DNA from: UBA1672 sp050633325
Lineage (GTDB): Bacteria > Pseudomonadota > Alphaproteobacteria > Micavibrionales > Micavibrionaceae
NCBI GenBank assembly: GCA_050633325.1
Contig: JBOEGH010000013.1
Location: 1-64,000 of the forward strand
Direction: 5' to 3'
DNA: 64,000 nucleotides
The translations under genes and the position numbers were made by a program. Shown in pieces: positions 9,086 through 17,722 of the stretch (position 1 is its first letter; every line of letters starts with the position of its first letter). A model generated the notes under the pieces. The model saw only the letters and a program-made list of their open reading frames with translations, had not been told where the DNA came from and made no database searches.

Positions 9086-10776
9086 GAATTTTTCTCCTGA
9101 TCTGCACCTACAAATACTTTCCCTTTAAAATGGGTGCGGTGCATATAATCGCCAAATCTTTCATTATCATTAGACTGATCCACAAACTCCGCGAACAAAC
9201 CATCCAGAGTTTCCAAGATTTCCGCTTCATCGACCTCTTCCTTGTAAACCTGGTTTAGGCGCTCTCCCTCATAGTCACCACCCAAACGCATTGCGTATTT
9301 TCCTGCGGCCTTACCAACAAAACCAATTTCCGCCAGATATGGACGACCACAACCATTCGGACAACCGGTCATACGAATTGTAATAGGCGTATCTTTAAAG
9401 CCATGCTTTTCCTGTAAAGCATCTATTTTACATACCAAATCAGGAAGATACCTTTGCCCTTCTGCCAAAGCCAAAGGGCAAGTTGGCAAAGCAACACAGG
9501 CAATCGCCTCCTGACGAGATTTGGAATATTGACCATGCGATATTCCGTGCTTTGCCAACAAAGCGTCAATCTCTGCCTTATCTTTTGCATCCACATAAGT
9601 CAGCATAACATTCTGGTTTCCCGTGAAACGTACGCCACATTTACCAGTCTCTGCTATTTCCAACATTGCTGATTTAATATTATAGCCATCAAAGTCCCGC
9701 ACGAGGCCGTTTTCAACAAAAATACCATAATGCCATTTACCTTGATAATCTTCGACCCAACCGAAGGCATCACCACGGTAAGTAAATTCATACGGCTTTG
9801 CTTCATCAAGCTTATATTCACAACGTTTTTCTATTTCTGCCTTGAACCAATCAACACCTAAACGATCAACAGTATATTTAAGACGCGACAGCTTACGATC
9901 TTCACGATTTCCGTGATCGCGTTGAATTGCCAAAATCTGCCACAGGGTGTCTAACGTCTTTTCCTTGGGCACAAACCCAATAACATCACCACGGCGCGGA
10001 TATGTAGCATTATTACCATGCGTAGCCCCCAGACCACCACCAATAGCAAGATTAAATCCAAGGAACTCATCCCCTTCACCAATCGCGATTAAGCCAATAT
10101 CATTCGCAAACACATCATTTTCATTATGTGGTGGCAGAGCAATCGCAATCTTAAATTTACGCGGAAGGTAACGATCTTGGTATAATGGGTCTTCTTCTGC
10201 CGGCTTATCCGCTGCAAGCTTTTCCCCATCCAGCCACACCTCACGAAACGCGCCAGTTTTAGGTAAAAGATGCAGGCTTATATCATCGGCAAATTTAAAC
10301 ACTTCCTCATGATATGCTGCCAGTGCAGGGTTTGCGCCGCACATAACATTCCTGTTTACATCACCACATGCGGCAATACTATCCAGCCCTAAAACATCAA
10401 AATCCTTCATTGTCGGTTTCATACGAGCCTTAACAATACCGTGAAATTGTATCGTCTGGCGTGTAGTTATCTTAATAATGCCTGTGGCATTTCTATCACA
10501 GCTTTCCTGAAGCTTCACCCATTGATGCGCTGTGATGTCACCACCGGCAATACGCAGTCTAATCATATATGAATAAGCCCATTCCAGCTTTTTACGCTCA
10601 CGCTCTGCGCGACGATCACGATCATCTTGCTGATATGATCCATGGAACTTAACCAATTGCTGCTCTACATCATCAAGGCCACCTGTTATTTGGTTCGCTA
10701 TCCCCTCGGACAAAGTTCCTCGCAGGCCACGGCTTTTCGTTTTCATGCCTTCATTGGCAGATAATTTATCACTCAT
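9082..10776 (-). CDS. cysI: Sulfite reductase (NADPH) hemoprotein beta subunit
   Basis: Reduces sulfite to sulfide by six electrons using siroheme coupled to a [4Fe-4S] cluster; 564 residues, as expected. The cluster/siroheme ligands are visible as CVALPTC near residue 428 and CPNGC near residue 474, followed by the family segment GRPYLAEIGFVG. Arg/Lys-rich N-terminal segments around LRIAGGDITAHQW match the substrate-binding half. It sits 14 bp downstream of cysJ with a good ribosome site (AAGGA), and the two products form the sulfite reductase complex. The siroheme comes from CysG, encoded in the same operon. Confidence 0.97.
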   Translation of the reverse strand: MSDKLSANEGMKTKSRGLRGTLSEGIANQITGGLDDVEQQLVKFHGSYQQDDRDRRAERERKKLEWAYSYMIRLRIAGGDITAHQWVKLQESCDRNATGIIKITTRQTIQFHGIVKARMKPTMKDFDVLGLDSIAACGDVNRNVMCGANPALAAYHEEVFKFADDISLHLLPKTGAFREVWLDGEKLAADKPAEEDPLYQDRYLPRKFKIAIALPPHNENDVFANDIGLIAIGEGDEFLGFNLAIGGGLGATHGNNATYPRRGDVIGFVPKEKTLDTLWQILAIQRDHGNREDRKLSRLKYTVDRLGVDWFKAEIEKRCEYKLDEAKPYEFTYRGDAFGWVEDYQGKWHYGIFVENGLVRDFDGYNIKSAMLEIAETGKCGVRFTGNQNVMLTYVDAKDKAEIDALLAKHGISHGQYSKSRQEAIACVALPTCPLALAEGQRYLPDLVCKIDALQEKHGFKDTPITIRMTGCPNGCGRPYLAEIGFVGKAAGKYAMRLGGDYEGERLNQVYKEEVDEAEILETLDGLFAEFVDQSNDNERFGDYMHRTHFKGKVFVGADQEKNS

Positions 10777-10790
10777 GATTATATCCTTAA

Positions 10791-12275
10791 TTAATAAACG
10801 TCTTTTAAGTAACGGCCCTGCTCTTCCAAGTCGGCCAGATAGTCTTCCGCACTCTCAGTGCTTAAAGATTTTTTTTCTGAAATAATTTTTATCAATGTCT
10901 GATCGACATCCTTACTCATTGGATCTTTCGCGCCACAAACATAGATTACAGCGCCCCCATCCAACCAGTTGATAACCTCATCCGCATTTTCTTCTAATCG
11001 ATTTTGCACATAGACCTTGTGATCCTGATCTCTGGAAAATGCCAAATCAAGACGGTCAAGCGCATCAACGGCTAAATGTTCTTGCCATTCAGCCTGATAA
11101 AGGAAATCACAATGCGCGTGTTGGTCACCAAAAACCAACCAGTTACGCCCTGATGCACCACGTTCAGAGCGCTCATAAACAAATGATCTAAACGGCGCAA
11201 TACCTGTGCCCGGACCTATCATAATTGCATCTTGATCATCCGCAGGAAGGTTAAATAATTGATTTTGACTAATATAGAATTCAATTTCATCATCTTCCTT
11301 GACCTGTGATAAAAATCCGGAAGCCAAGCCATGACCAGTGCTACCATCCTCTTTTGTATAACTAGTCAGTGAAACAGTTAGGTGAATCTCGCCCTCATGA
11401 AATGACGGCGACGAAGCAATAGAATAAAGCCGTGGCGTAACATCATCTACCGCGACATCATCAGGCAATATAATGCCGACTGCATCCCCCGGGGTATAGA
11501 CAACATCATCTTCATAAGATATTTCAATATGATAGGTCTCTTTCTTAGAACCGCGATCATTTAGATTCACAATATCGGTAACCTTACCTTTAATCGGCTC
11601 TAATCTTGTGTAACCAAGGCCTGTACGCACTTCCTGCGCTGAATTATCAAAAGATGCTGATGATTGGACTGCCCCTGTATCACCAGATAACTTATTCAAA
11701 TTAGCAACAGTTTCCTCAATCCATTTCGCGGTATGCGATGCATAATCAACATCCAATAATTTAATATCTTGAAAGGCTTTTGCCCCCATACGGCTCAACT
11801 CTTTATCAAGCGTTACAATAGCACCACAGAATATCTCATAACTACTATCACCCAAGCCTAGAGCAGCATATGATAAGTTTTCCAACAGACCTTCCGGCGC
11901 ATCCCCCATCAGCTCAAAAAACTTTTCCGCAGTTTCAGGCGGGGTACCCTCCCCATGCGTGCTGACTAAGAATATCGCGAACTCATCCTTTTTAAAGTCT
12001 TCAGGCTTTAAGCGGTTAACAACACTCGCCTTCGTTTTAAAACCCGCACCTTTCAATGCCTTCATAACATTTAAGGAAAGCGCTTTAGAATTACCTGTCT
12101 CAGTCGCATAATAAACATTAACTTTCGGCTTATCCACTTGTGTTGCAACAGCACCACCAACAGAAGCATCAGCACCGGCAAGCCCCTGCAAATATCCCGA
12201 TAGCCATAGAGTTTGATCCCGGCTTACGCTTCCCAGCAATGAATCCAACAGTTTTTTCTGATCAGGGTTAAGCAT
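10791..12275 (-). CDS. cysJ: Sulfite reductase (NADPH) flavoprotein alpha subunit, short form without the connecting domain
   Basis: Passes electrons from NADPH through FAD and FMN to CysI. At 494 residues it is about 100 shorter than the E. coli protein. An N-terminal flavodoxin domain (YYATETGNSKALSLNV, then STHGEGTPPETAEKF and ALGLGDSSYEIFCGA) is followed by an FAD/NADPH module (TPRLYSIASSP, GPGTGIAPFRSF, YVCGAKDPM). The missing part is specific: PGDAVGII is joined by about a dozen residues to TPRLYSIASS, where the classical protein has a helical connecting domain of roughly 100 residues. The frame is intact, so this looks like a functional short form. Its ATG overlaps the cysH stop by 8 bp. 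Confidence 0.95.
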   Translation of the reverse strand: MLNPDQKKLLDSLLGSVSRDQTLWLSGYLQGLAGADASVGGAVATQVDKPKVNVYYATETGNSKALSLNVMKALKGAGFKTKASVVNRLKPEDFKKDEFAIFLVSTHGEGTPPETAEKFFELMGDAPEGLLENLSYAALGLGDSSYEIFCGAIVTLDKELSRMGAKAFQDIKLLDVDYASHTAKWIEETVANLNKLSGDTGAVQSSASFDNSAQEVRTGLGYTRLEPIKGKVTDIVNLNDRGSKKETYHIEISYEDDVVYTPGDAVGIILPDDVAVDDVTPRLYSIASSPSFHEGEIHLTVSLTSYTKEDGSTGHGLASGFLSQVKEDDEIEFYISQNQLFNLPADDQDAIMIGPGTGIAPFRSFVYERSERGASGRNWLVFGDQHAHCDFLYQAEWQEHLAVDALDRLDLAFSRDQDHKVYVQNRLEENADEVINWLDGGAVIYVCGAKDPMSKDVDQTLIKIISEKKSLSTESAEDYLADLEEQGRYLKDVY

Positions 12276-13032
12276 TTAAATTCTCTTTTCCTTTTAAAGA
12301 TGAAGCACGGACAAGTTTTCCGTCCACTAAATGAAGCCCGCATTCCTGCGCATTATCTTGCTCCCACCACCAACGTCCTGATCTGGGGTGGTCTCCATCT
12401 TGCACTGCGCGCGTACATGGCGCACAACCAATAGAAGGGAACCCTTGATCATGAAGAACATTATACGGGACATCATATTTATTGACGAAGTCTTTGATTT
12501 CACTCTCCAAAACATCAATTAACGGATAAACTTTAATAACATTTCTGCCCGCATCCATTTCCGCTACAGGTAAGTCCCCGCGATTATTGGAATGCTCACG
12601 GCGCAGGCCACTAATCCATATATCTGCACCATCTAACGCACGGCCTAATGGCTCCACCTTACGAACATGACAGCATGCATGGCGTTTATCAGAAGATTCA
12701 AAAAAACCATTAACACCCTGATCTTTTACAAGGTTTTGCACCAAAACATTATTAGGGTAATGCGTATCGAAAATAATATCAGGATATCGATCTCTGGTTT
12801 TCTGTGATACCTCGTGTGTTTGTTCGAACAATCTGCCTGTATCAATTGTAAATAATCTAATTGGCAAATCACGATCCGCAACCACATGTGTGATCGCCTG
12901 ATCTTCCACACTAAAACTAGTAGAAAATACGATATTATAATCACTATACTCAGCCAAACGTGCCAAGCGCTGCTGCCAAGATAAATCGGAAAGGTCACTT
13001 AATATATTTTGCAATAAACCCTGATCAGGCAT
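12268..13032 (-). CDS. cysH: Phosphoadenylyl/adenylyl-sulfate reductase, APS-type with [4Fe-4S] cysteines
   Basis: Thioredoxin-dependent reductase of 254 residues that yields sulfite from activated sulfate. A PP-loop-like segment (FSTSFSVEDQAITHV) lies near the N-terminus. Cys120-Cys121 (ACCHVRKVEPL) and Cys203-x2-Cys206 (GCAPCTR) form the four-cysteine pattern that binds a [4Fe-4S] cluster in APS reductases and is absent from PAPS reductases of E. coli type. I therefore infer APS as substrate, supported by the absence of an APS kinase. The start at ATG 13032 is chosen because AAGGAGGT lies just upstream; it overlaps the end of cysG by 8 bp. An in-frame extension to 13125 has no support. Confidence 0.94.
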   Translation of the reverse strand: MPDQGLLQNILSDLSDLSWQQRLARLAEYSDYNIVFSTSFSVEDQAITHVVADRDLPIRLFTIDTGRLFEQTHEVSQKTRDRYPDIIFDTHYPNNVLVQNLVKDQGVNGFFESSDKRHACCHVRKVEPLGRALDGADIWISGLRREHSNNRGDLPVAEMDAGRNVIKVYPLIDVLESEIKDFVNKYDVPYNVLHDQGFPSIGCAPCTRAVQDGDHPRSGRWWWEQDNAQECGLHLVDGKLVRASSLKGKENLNA

Positions 13033-14470
13033 ATACGACCTCCTTTTCGGGAAGGTCAGTAAAATAATTACCGGATGCTTCGGGTGCTTCTTTCCATGCA
13101 TGCTGTTCATGCCATTTAACAACATTACCTATAACCATCAAACAAGGAGAGGCGAATTTATGATCTGAATATAGATCATCAAAAGTTTCAAGTGTGGCCG
13201 GATAATCTTTATGATGCGAAGTTGTGCCTTGCTCTACAACCAACAAAGGTGTCGATGTATCAAACCCCAATGATATAAGCTTACTACATAGTAAGGAGTA
13301 ATTATTACTACTCATATACAAGGCGAGCGTTTCATCCCTTGCATGACGCAACCCTTCCCAGAATCCTTCATCACCTATCTGGTCTTTATAAATAGATAAA
13401 AAACGTACTGATGATGCACCGCCCCTTTCGGTTAAAGGAATACCAGCATAGGCCGCACACCCGTTAGCAGCACTAATACCAGGAACAATTTGATATGGAA
13501 CGCCCATTTTGCGTGCCACTGCTATTTCCTCTGCTCCGTGAGCATAAATACCGGGATCACCACCCTTTAAGCGTACCACCATACGGTTCTTACGCAGGTG
13601 GTGCTCTATTATTTCATCAATTTCATCTTGCTTTTTATGGTGATGACAACGCGTCTTACCAACCGCAATTTTATGCGCATCTTTACGCGCATAGTTCTCC
13701 ATCAAACCTTGCGGTATCAAGCGATCATACAAAATAACATCCGCCTGCCCCAAAACTCGCACTGCCTTAATGGTTACCAAGTCAGGATTACCAGGCCCCG
13801 CACCGATTAAATATAACGCAGCATTGCTTTCATTTGGGTATTCGCTTAACGCCTTATCAAAAGACGAATTAGCACGCGCCATATTCCCCTCAAGTATATC
13901 CTCAGAAACATGCCCACGAATTACTTGTTCATAAAACAAGCGACGTGGCTGCAACTTTGACAGTTTTTGACGCATGGCCAGTTTTTTAACCTGCAAGAAA
14001 CCGATAACCTGCTCAAACCTTGCCGGTATTAATGTTTCAATTGTCTGCTTAACCAATCGTGCTAAAACAGGTGATATACCTGATGATGAGATAGCAATTT
14101 GCAACGGCCCACGACGTACAAGCGCAGGAAATATAAAGTCACATAACCCGGGGTTATCAACCACATTAACAAGAATATTGCGTTCACGACAATCCGAGGC
14201 TATCTGCTCATTAACACTATCATCATCTGTTGCGGCGACTACTACTTGTCTACCGCTCAGAAGAGACACAGTATATTCTTCTTCTTTATACGCAAAACCT
14301 TGCTTCTTACACAGATCAACAAGCTCATCACTCAATGTCTTTGCGACCACTTCTACTTTAACATTAACACTGGAAAGGGCTTCTGTTTTTGCACATGCAA
14401 TCGCTCCACCCCCAATCACCAGAACAGGGGCGTTAATGTCAGCTTTTAAAAACAAAGGTAAATACGTCAT
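13025..14470 (-). CDS. cysG: Siroheme synthase, trifunctional
   Basis: Converts uroporphyrinogen III to siroheme, the prosthetic group of CysI. The 481-residue protein has the two-part CysG layout. The N-terminal NAD-dependent dehydrogenase/ferrochelatase begins with VIGGGAIACAKTEAL. The C-terminal uroporphyrinogen-III methyltransferase shows LIGAGPGNPDLVTIKAV, VRLKGGDPGIYAHGAEEI and a PGISAANGCAAYAGIPLTERG loop. It is the first gene of the minus-strand sulfur operon, and its ATG is only 18 bp from the first of two tandem repeats shared with the divergent Rrf2 gene. No clear ribosome site precedes it, so the message may be nearly leaderless. Confidence 0.96.
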   Translation of the reverse strand: MTYLPLFLKADINAPVLVIGGGAIACAKTEALSSVNVKVEVVAKTLSDELVDLCKKQGFAYKEEEYTVSLLSGRQVVVAATDDDSVNEQIASDCRERNILVNVVDNPGLCDFIFPALVRRGPLQIAISSSGISPVLARLVKQTIETLIPARFEQVIGFLQVKKLAMRQKLSKLQPRRLFYEQVIRGHVSEDILEGNMARANSSFDKALSEYPNESNAALYLIGAGPGNPDLVTIKAVRVLGQADVILYDRLIPQGLMENYARKDAHKIAVGKTRCHHHKKQDEIDEIIEHHLRKNRMVVRLKGGDPGIYAHGAEEIAVARKMGVPYQIVPGISAANGCAAYAGIPLTERGGASSVRFLSIYKDQIGDEGFWEGLRHARDETLALYMSSNNYSLLCSKLISLGFDTSTPLLVVEQGTTSHHKDYPATLETFDDLYSDHKFASPCLMVIGNVVKWHEQHAWKEAPEASGNYFTDLPEKEVVYA

Positions 14471-14487
14471 AAGAAAGCACTATAAAT

Positions 14488-14524
14488 ATACATTTTTTAT
14501 TTGTAAATACATTTTTTATTTGTA
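14488..14524. promoter_or_regulatory. Tandem 18-bp repeat between divergent cysG and Rrf2 gene, candidate operator
   Basis: Two identical copies of ATACATTTTTTATTTGTA occupy 14488-14505 and 14507-14524, a period of 19 bp that puts them nearly two helical turns apart on the same face. The second copy extends to an imperfect palindrome ATACA-N9-TGTAT. They fill most of the 65-bp divergent intergenic region, so a protein bound here would cover both promoters. The adjacent Rrf2-family regulator is the natural candidate. The direct repeat is seen; the role is inferred. Confidence 0.6.
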
Positions 14525-14535
14525 TAATGGCGATT

Positions 14536-14976
14536 ATGAACTTTTTACCGAACAAAGCACATTTAGGAATCAACGCAGCATTATTTGTTGCCTATCACGC
14601 AAGCAAGGATAACCCCATCTCTGGCGCTGCTATTGCTCGCCACTATAATCTCGGCAGCAGATCACTAGAACCGGTATTGCAAACACTAGGGAATGCAGGG
14701 TTACTACAAAGCGTACGCGGACAGGCTGGTGGGTACTATATAGATTCACCAGACAAAATTAGCGTAAGGGATATTATCACCTGCTTCATAAGCAGATTAC
14801 TACCTGAATGCTCTGCATTTTCGGAGTTTTCACCAGTTTTAACAAAGTTCACAGAAAAGAATTACGAACTATTTTTAAACAATATGTCAGAGGTTACGAT
14901 AAAAGATTTATGCGACGACTCTACAGAAAACAAATTACCAAAACTGCAAAAAGATATACTCTTATTTGAAATTTAA
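14536..14976 (+). CDS. Rrf2-family transcriptional regulator, candidate regulator of the cysteine genes
   Basis: A DNA-binding regulator of about 146 residues. A winged helix-turn-helix is visible: ISGAAIARHYNLGSRSLEPVLQTLGNAGLL, then the wing VRGQAGGYYI, typical of Rrf2 proteins. Its three cysteines (ITCF, PECS, DLCD) do not form the close C-x5-C-x7-C set of IscR, so an Fe-S cluster is doubtful. I prefer ATG 14536, since MNFLPNKAHLGINAALFV matches the usual family start; ATG 14527 touches the tandem repeat and has no ribosome site. It is divergent from the cysG operon and 38 bp upstream of cysK, a setting that recalls CymR, an Rrf2 protein that controls cysteine metabolism in Firmicutes with CysK as partner. 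Confidence 0.85.
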   Translation: MNFLPNKAHLGINAALFVAYHASKDNPISGAAIARHYNLGSRSLEPVLQTLGNAGLLQSVRGQAGGYYIDSPDKISVRDIITCFISRLLPECSAFSEFSPVLTKFTEKNYELFLNNMSEVTIKDLCDDSTENKLPKLQKDILLFEI

Positions 14977-15014
14977 ATTTTGCTCATTACCACATATATA
15001 AAGGATATTTAAAT

Positions 15015-15962
15015 ATGACAACATTTCGCAAGAAAACATACAATTCTATAACCGAGACGGTTGGGGCAACACCACTGGTACGATTGCACAACATTGAAAA
15101 ACAACACAACGTTGAGGCAAACCTATTGGCTAAATTAGAATTTTTTAATCCGCTAGCCTCTGTAAAAGACAGAATTGGCGTTGCAATGATAGAAGCAGCA
15201 GAAGCAGCCGGAGAAATAACACCCGGAAAAACGACCCTAGTGGAGGCAACATCAGGAAACACCGGAATTGCCCTTGCCTACACCGCAGCAGCAAAAGGTT
15301 ACAAATTAATACTTACTATGCCTGAAAGCATGTCCATAGAGCGCAGAAAGATGCTTAATTTCCTAGGAGCTGAATTAGAGCTTACACCCGCACCAAAAGG
15401 AATGACAGGAGCAATAGACAAAGCCGCCGAACTTGTGGCAAATAACGCAGATCACTATATGATAAAACAATTCGACAACCCTGCTAATCCTGACATGCAT
15501 GCTCGTACAACTGCCCTTGAAATTTGGGAAGATACCGACGGACAAGCAGACATACTTATCTCTGGCGTTGGTACAGGTGGAACACTAACTGGTATCAGCC
15601 GCGCACTTAAAGAAAAGAAGCCAGACTTCAAATCAATTGCCGTAGAACCAGAAGAAAGCCCGATACTATCCGGCGGAAGCCCTGCCCCACACAAAATACA
15701 AGGAATAGGCGCAGGATTCGTTCCATCAGTTTTAGAAACCGATTACATAGACGAAGTTGTAAAAGTACCAAGTGACGCAGCCATAGAAACATCGCGCTTA
15801 CTTGCCAAAACAGAAGGAATACCAGGCGGAATATCTTCAGGAGCAGCCCTGGCAGCAGCACTAGAAGTTGCAAAAAAACCAGAGAATAAAGGCAAAAATA
15901 TAGTTATAATTTTCCCGTCATTCGCTGAGCGCTATTTATCAACCGCACTATTCGACTTTTAA
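15015..15962 (+). CDS. cysK: Cysteine synthase A (O-acetylserine sulfhydrylase)
   Basis: PLP enzyme of 315 residues that joins sulfide to O-acetylserine to give cysteine, the last step of the pathway encoded divergently upstream. The PLP lysine is Lys51 in ASVKDRIG. The substrate loop EATSGNTGIALA and the phosphate-binding GVGTGGTLTGISR are intact. The family segment near the end, usually LPDTGERYLST, reads FPSFAERYLST here, a mild variation. AAGGATA at 15001-15007 is the likely ribosome site. It is probably co-transcribed with the Rrf2 gene. Confidence 0.96.
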   Translation: MTTFRKKTYNSITETVGATPLVRLHNIEKQHNVEANLLAKLEFFNPLASVKDRIGVAMIEAAEAAGEITPGKTTLVEATSGNTGIALAYTAAAKGYKLILTMPESMSIERRKMLNFLGAELELTPAPKGMTGAIDKAAELVANNADHYMIKQFDNPANPDMHARTTALEIWEDTDGQADILISGVGTGGTLTGISRALKEKKPDFKSIAVEPEESPILSGGSPAPHKIQGIGAGFVPSVLETDYIDEVVKVPSDAAIETSRLLAKTEGIPGGISSGAALAAALEVAKKPENKGKNIVIIFPSFAERYLSTALFDF

Positions 15963-15984
15963 TGACTTAACAAAACAAACAATA

Positions 15985-16022
15985 ACTGTTGGTCGCGCCA
16001 GCACCACCAAGCGACCAACAGT
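15985..16022. terminator. 12-bp hairpin between convergent cysK and permease gene
   Basis: ACTGTTGGTCGC (15985-15996) and GCGACCAACAGT (16011-16022) are perfect complements with a 14-nt loop. On the minus strand the stem is followed by a T-rich run (TTATTGTTTGTTTTG), as expected for an intrinsic terminator of the permease gene. On the plus strand no T run follows, but the stable stem could still help stop cysK transcription. Confidence 0.75.
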
Positions 16023-16050
16023 AAACAAAAACTAGCGCACATAACCAAAC

Positions 16051-16959
16051 TTAAAATATATACTCGTACAGATACCCCGCACCAATCGCCATACCTATAA
16101 TAACAACGAGGAATGCAGCAATCATTTGATTCTTAAAAATAGATTTCAATAGGATGATCTCGGTCAGACTAGCACCTGCACTGCCAATAATTAATGCCAT
16201 AACAGCCCCCAACCCCATACCTTTAGCAGCAAGAGCAGCACTAAGCGGTATCACTGCTTCAGCTCTAATATATAAAGGTATCCCAATAATAGCAGCAATC
16301 GGAACTGCAAAGATATTATCCTCATTAGCCATTTTTGTCACAAACTCAGTTGGCATAAAACCATAAATAATAGATCCAATGGCAATACCACCCAACAGAT
16401 ACGGCAAAACCTTCTTAAAATCTTTCCAAGTTAATAACCATATAGCTTTCCATTTATTTACAGGCTCACCACCACAGCTAGAACCACAACCAGAAACCCC
16501 AGTAGCGATATAAGCACTATCCTTTACAAAACGCTCAAACCCCAATTTTTCCAAGGCATATCCCGCTACAACAGAAACCCCCATAGCCACCAAAAAATAA
16601 AAAACTGTAACACTCACCCCAAACGTAACCGCAAACAACCCAACAATTATCGGATTTAATAATGGACTAGCAAAAAGAAACACCATCATTGTACCAAAAC
16701 CTGATTTGGCTCGTAACAACCCCTTTAAAAAAGGAATAGTTGAGCATGAACAAAAAGGCGTTATCGCACCCAACAAAGCCGCAATAAAGTATCCCCTCCA
16801 ATCCCTACCACTCAAAATAGATTGAATTCTTGAGGGCGGAATGTATTCCTGCAAAACTCCTACTAGGTAACTAATCATTAAAAATAATATTGTCAGCTCT
16901 ACAGTTAAAAAAAAGAACATGCCCAAGCTATTTTGCGCCATTTCATAGGTGAAATTCAT
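16051..16959 (-). CDS. ArsP-like permease (predicted permease, DUF318 family)
   Basis: Integral inner-membrane protein of 302 residues with about eight hydrophobic segments. The signature TPFCSCSTIPFLKGLL near residue 70 and the second-half repeat EAVIPLSAAL...LIIGSAGASL identify the family that includes ArsP, an exporter of trivalent organoarsenicals. A cytoplasmic loop near residues 157-162 contains GCGSSCGGE, a possible soft-metal site. It is transcribed divergently from an ArsR-type regulator with a CC pair, with shared 20-bp repeats between them. A metalloid or thiol-reactive substrate is therefore likely, but which one is not shown. Confidence 0.8.
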   Translation of the reverse strand: MNFTYEMAQNSLGMFFFLTVELTILFLMISYLVGVLQEYIPPSRIQSILSGRDWRGYFIAALLGAITPFCSCSTIPFLKGLLRAKSGFGTMMVFLFASPLLNPIIVGLFAVTFGVSVTVFYFLVAMGVSVVAGYALEKLGFERFVKDSAYIATGVSGCGSSCGGEPVNKWKAIWLLTWKDFKKVLPYLLGGIAIGSIIYGFMPTEFVTKMANEDNIFAVPIAAIIGIPLYIRAEAVIPLSAALAAKGMGLGAVMALIIGSAGASLTEIILLKSIFKNQMIAAFLVVIIGMAIGAGYLYEYIF

Positions 16960-16976
16960 TTCAGATCCAATGTTTT

Positions 16977-17044
16977 ATATTTCTAGTATTATCGAATTAT
17001 ATCACACTCACTTGTAATATCAATATATTTCTAGTATTATCGAA
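16977..17044. promoter_or_regulatory. Duplicated 20-bp element between divergent permease and ArsR genes, candidate ArsR operators
   Basis: Identical copies of ATATTTCTAGTATTATCGAA lie at 16977-16996 and 17025-17044, a 48-bp period. Each is partly symmetric, TTTC and GAA(A) at the ends around an AT core. A -10-like TATACT follows at 17052-17057, only 11 bp before the ArsR start codon, so the regulator message may be almost leaderless. One copy is near each gene, as expected if the regulator controls both itself and the permease. Confidence 0.6.
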
Positions 17045-17067
17045 ATATTGGTATACTGGATAATGTT

Positions 17068-17373
17068 ATGGATATAGAGCAAGCAGCAAAAGCACTAAAA
17101 GAGCTAGGTCATCCCACACGACTTGCCGTCTATAAAAGATTAGTGAAAGCTGGAAATGATGGCATCGCAGTGGGCACCGTACAAGAGGCCCTTAAAATTC
17201 CAGGATCAACCCTGACTCACCACTTAAAAGGATTAGAAGCAGCAGGCTTGATAAAACAACGCCGCGAAGGACGTACTCTACTTTGCCTCGCACAATACGA
17301 ACAACTATCTTCAGTGATTGATTTTTTACAAGATGAATGCTGTGCGGATGAAAGCATTGCAGGTTCTGATTAA
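17068..17373 (+). CDS. ArsR/SmtB-family transcriptional repressor
   Basis: Small winged-helix repressor of 101 residues. The family opening LKELGHPTRLAVYKRL, the recognition region IPGSTLTHHLKGLEAAGLI and the wing RREGRTLLC are all present. A vicinal cysteine pair in QDECCADE close to the C-terminus is a plausible metalloid-binding site; no CxC motif is found in the DNA-binding helix, so it is not of the classical ArsR1 type. It probably releases the two upstream repeats when its ligand binds, inducing the divergent ArsP-like permease. Confidence 0.88.
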   Translation: MDIEQAAKALKELGHPTRLAVYKRLVKAGNDGIAVGTVQEALKIPGSTLTHHLKGLEAAGLIKQRREGRTLLCLAQYEQLSSVIDFLQDECCADESIAGSD

Positions 17374-17397
17374 ATCTCAAAATATTTAATTCTATTA

Positions 17398-17482
17398 TGG
17401 TGCGGGCGGTCGGACTTGAACCGACACTCCCGAAGGAACTGGATTTTGAATCCAGCGCGTCTACCAATTCCACCACGCCCGC
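17398..17482 (-). tRNA. tRNA-Leu, anticodon CAA
   Basis: On the minus strand the gene starts GCGGGCGTGGTGGAATTGGT and folds as a class II tRNA. The anticodon stem CTGGA/TCCAG encloses loop TTCAAAA with anticodon CAA. A long variable arm with a TTCG loop follows, then a T-arm GTCGG-TTCAAGT-CCGAC and acceptor CGCCCGC-A. The terminal CCA is encoded (17398-17400). Confidence 0.97.
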
Positions 17483-17722
17483 ATCATGGATAACGGTATA
17501 ACTACATATCCGACCAATGCCAAGTAATTTATTTTATTTTAGGTGATTTTTTTCAAATATTATTTCATCATCTCTAAATCATATAAAAAACCAAAAATAA
17601 ATTGAAAAACAAATTTCGTTTATATAATACAGGCTTGTAATTATATGGGATAAAACATCATATATCAGTCAAGAACATATAATTTTTACAACGTATAAAA
17701 ACACAAAGAAGGAATACCAAAC

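Noticed and set aside
13033..13125. Upstream extension of cysH
   Set aside because: Overlaps the cysG 3' end by 100 bp and skips the strong AAGGAGGT site before ATG 13032.
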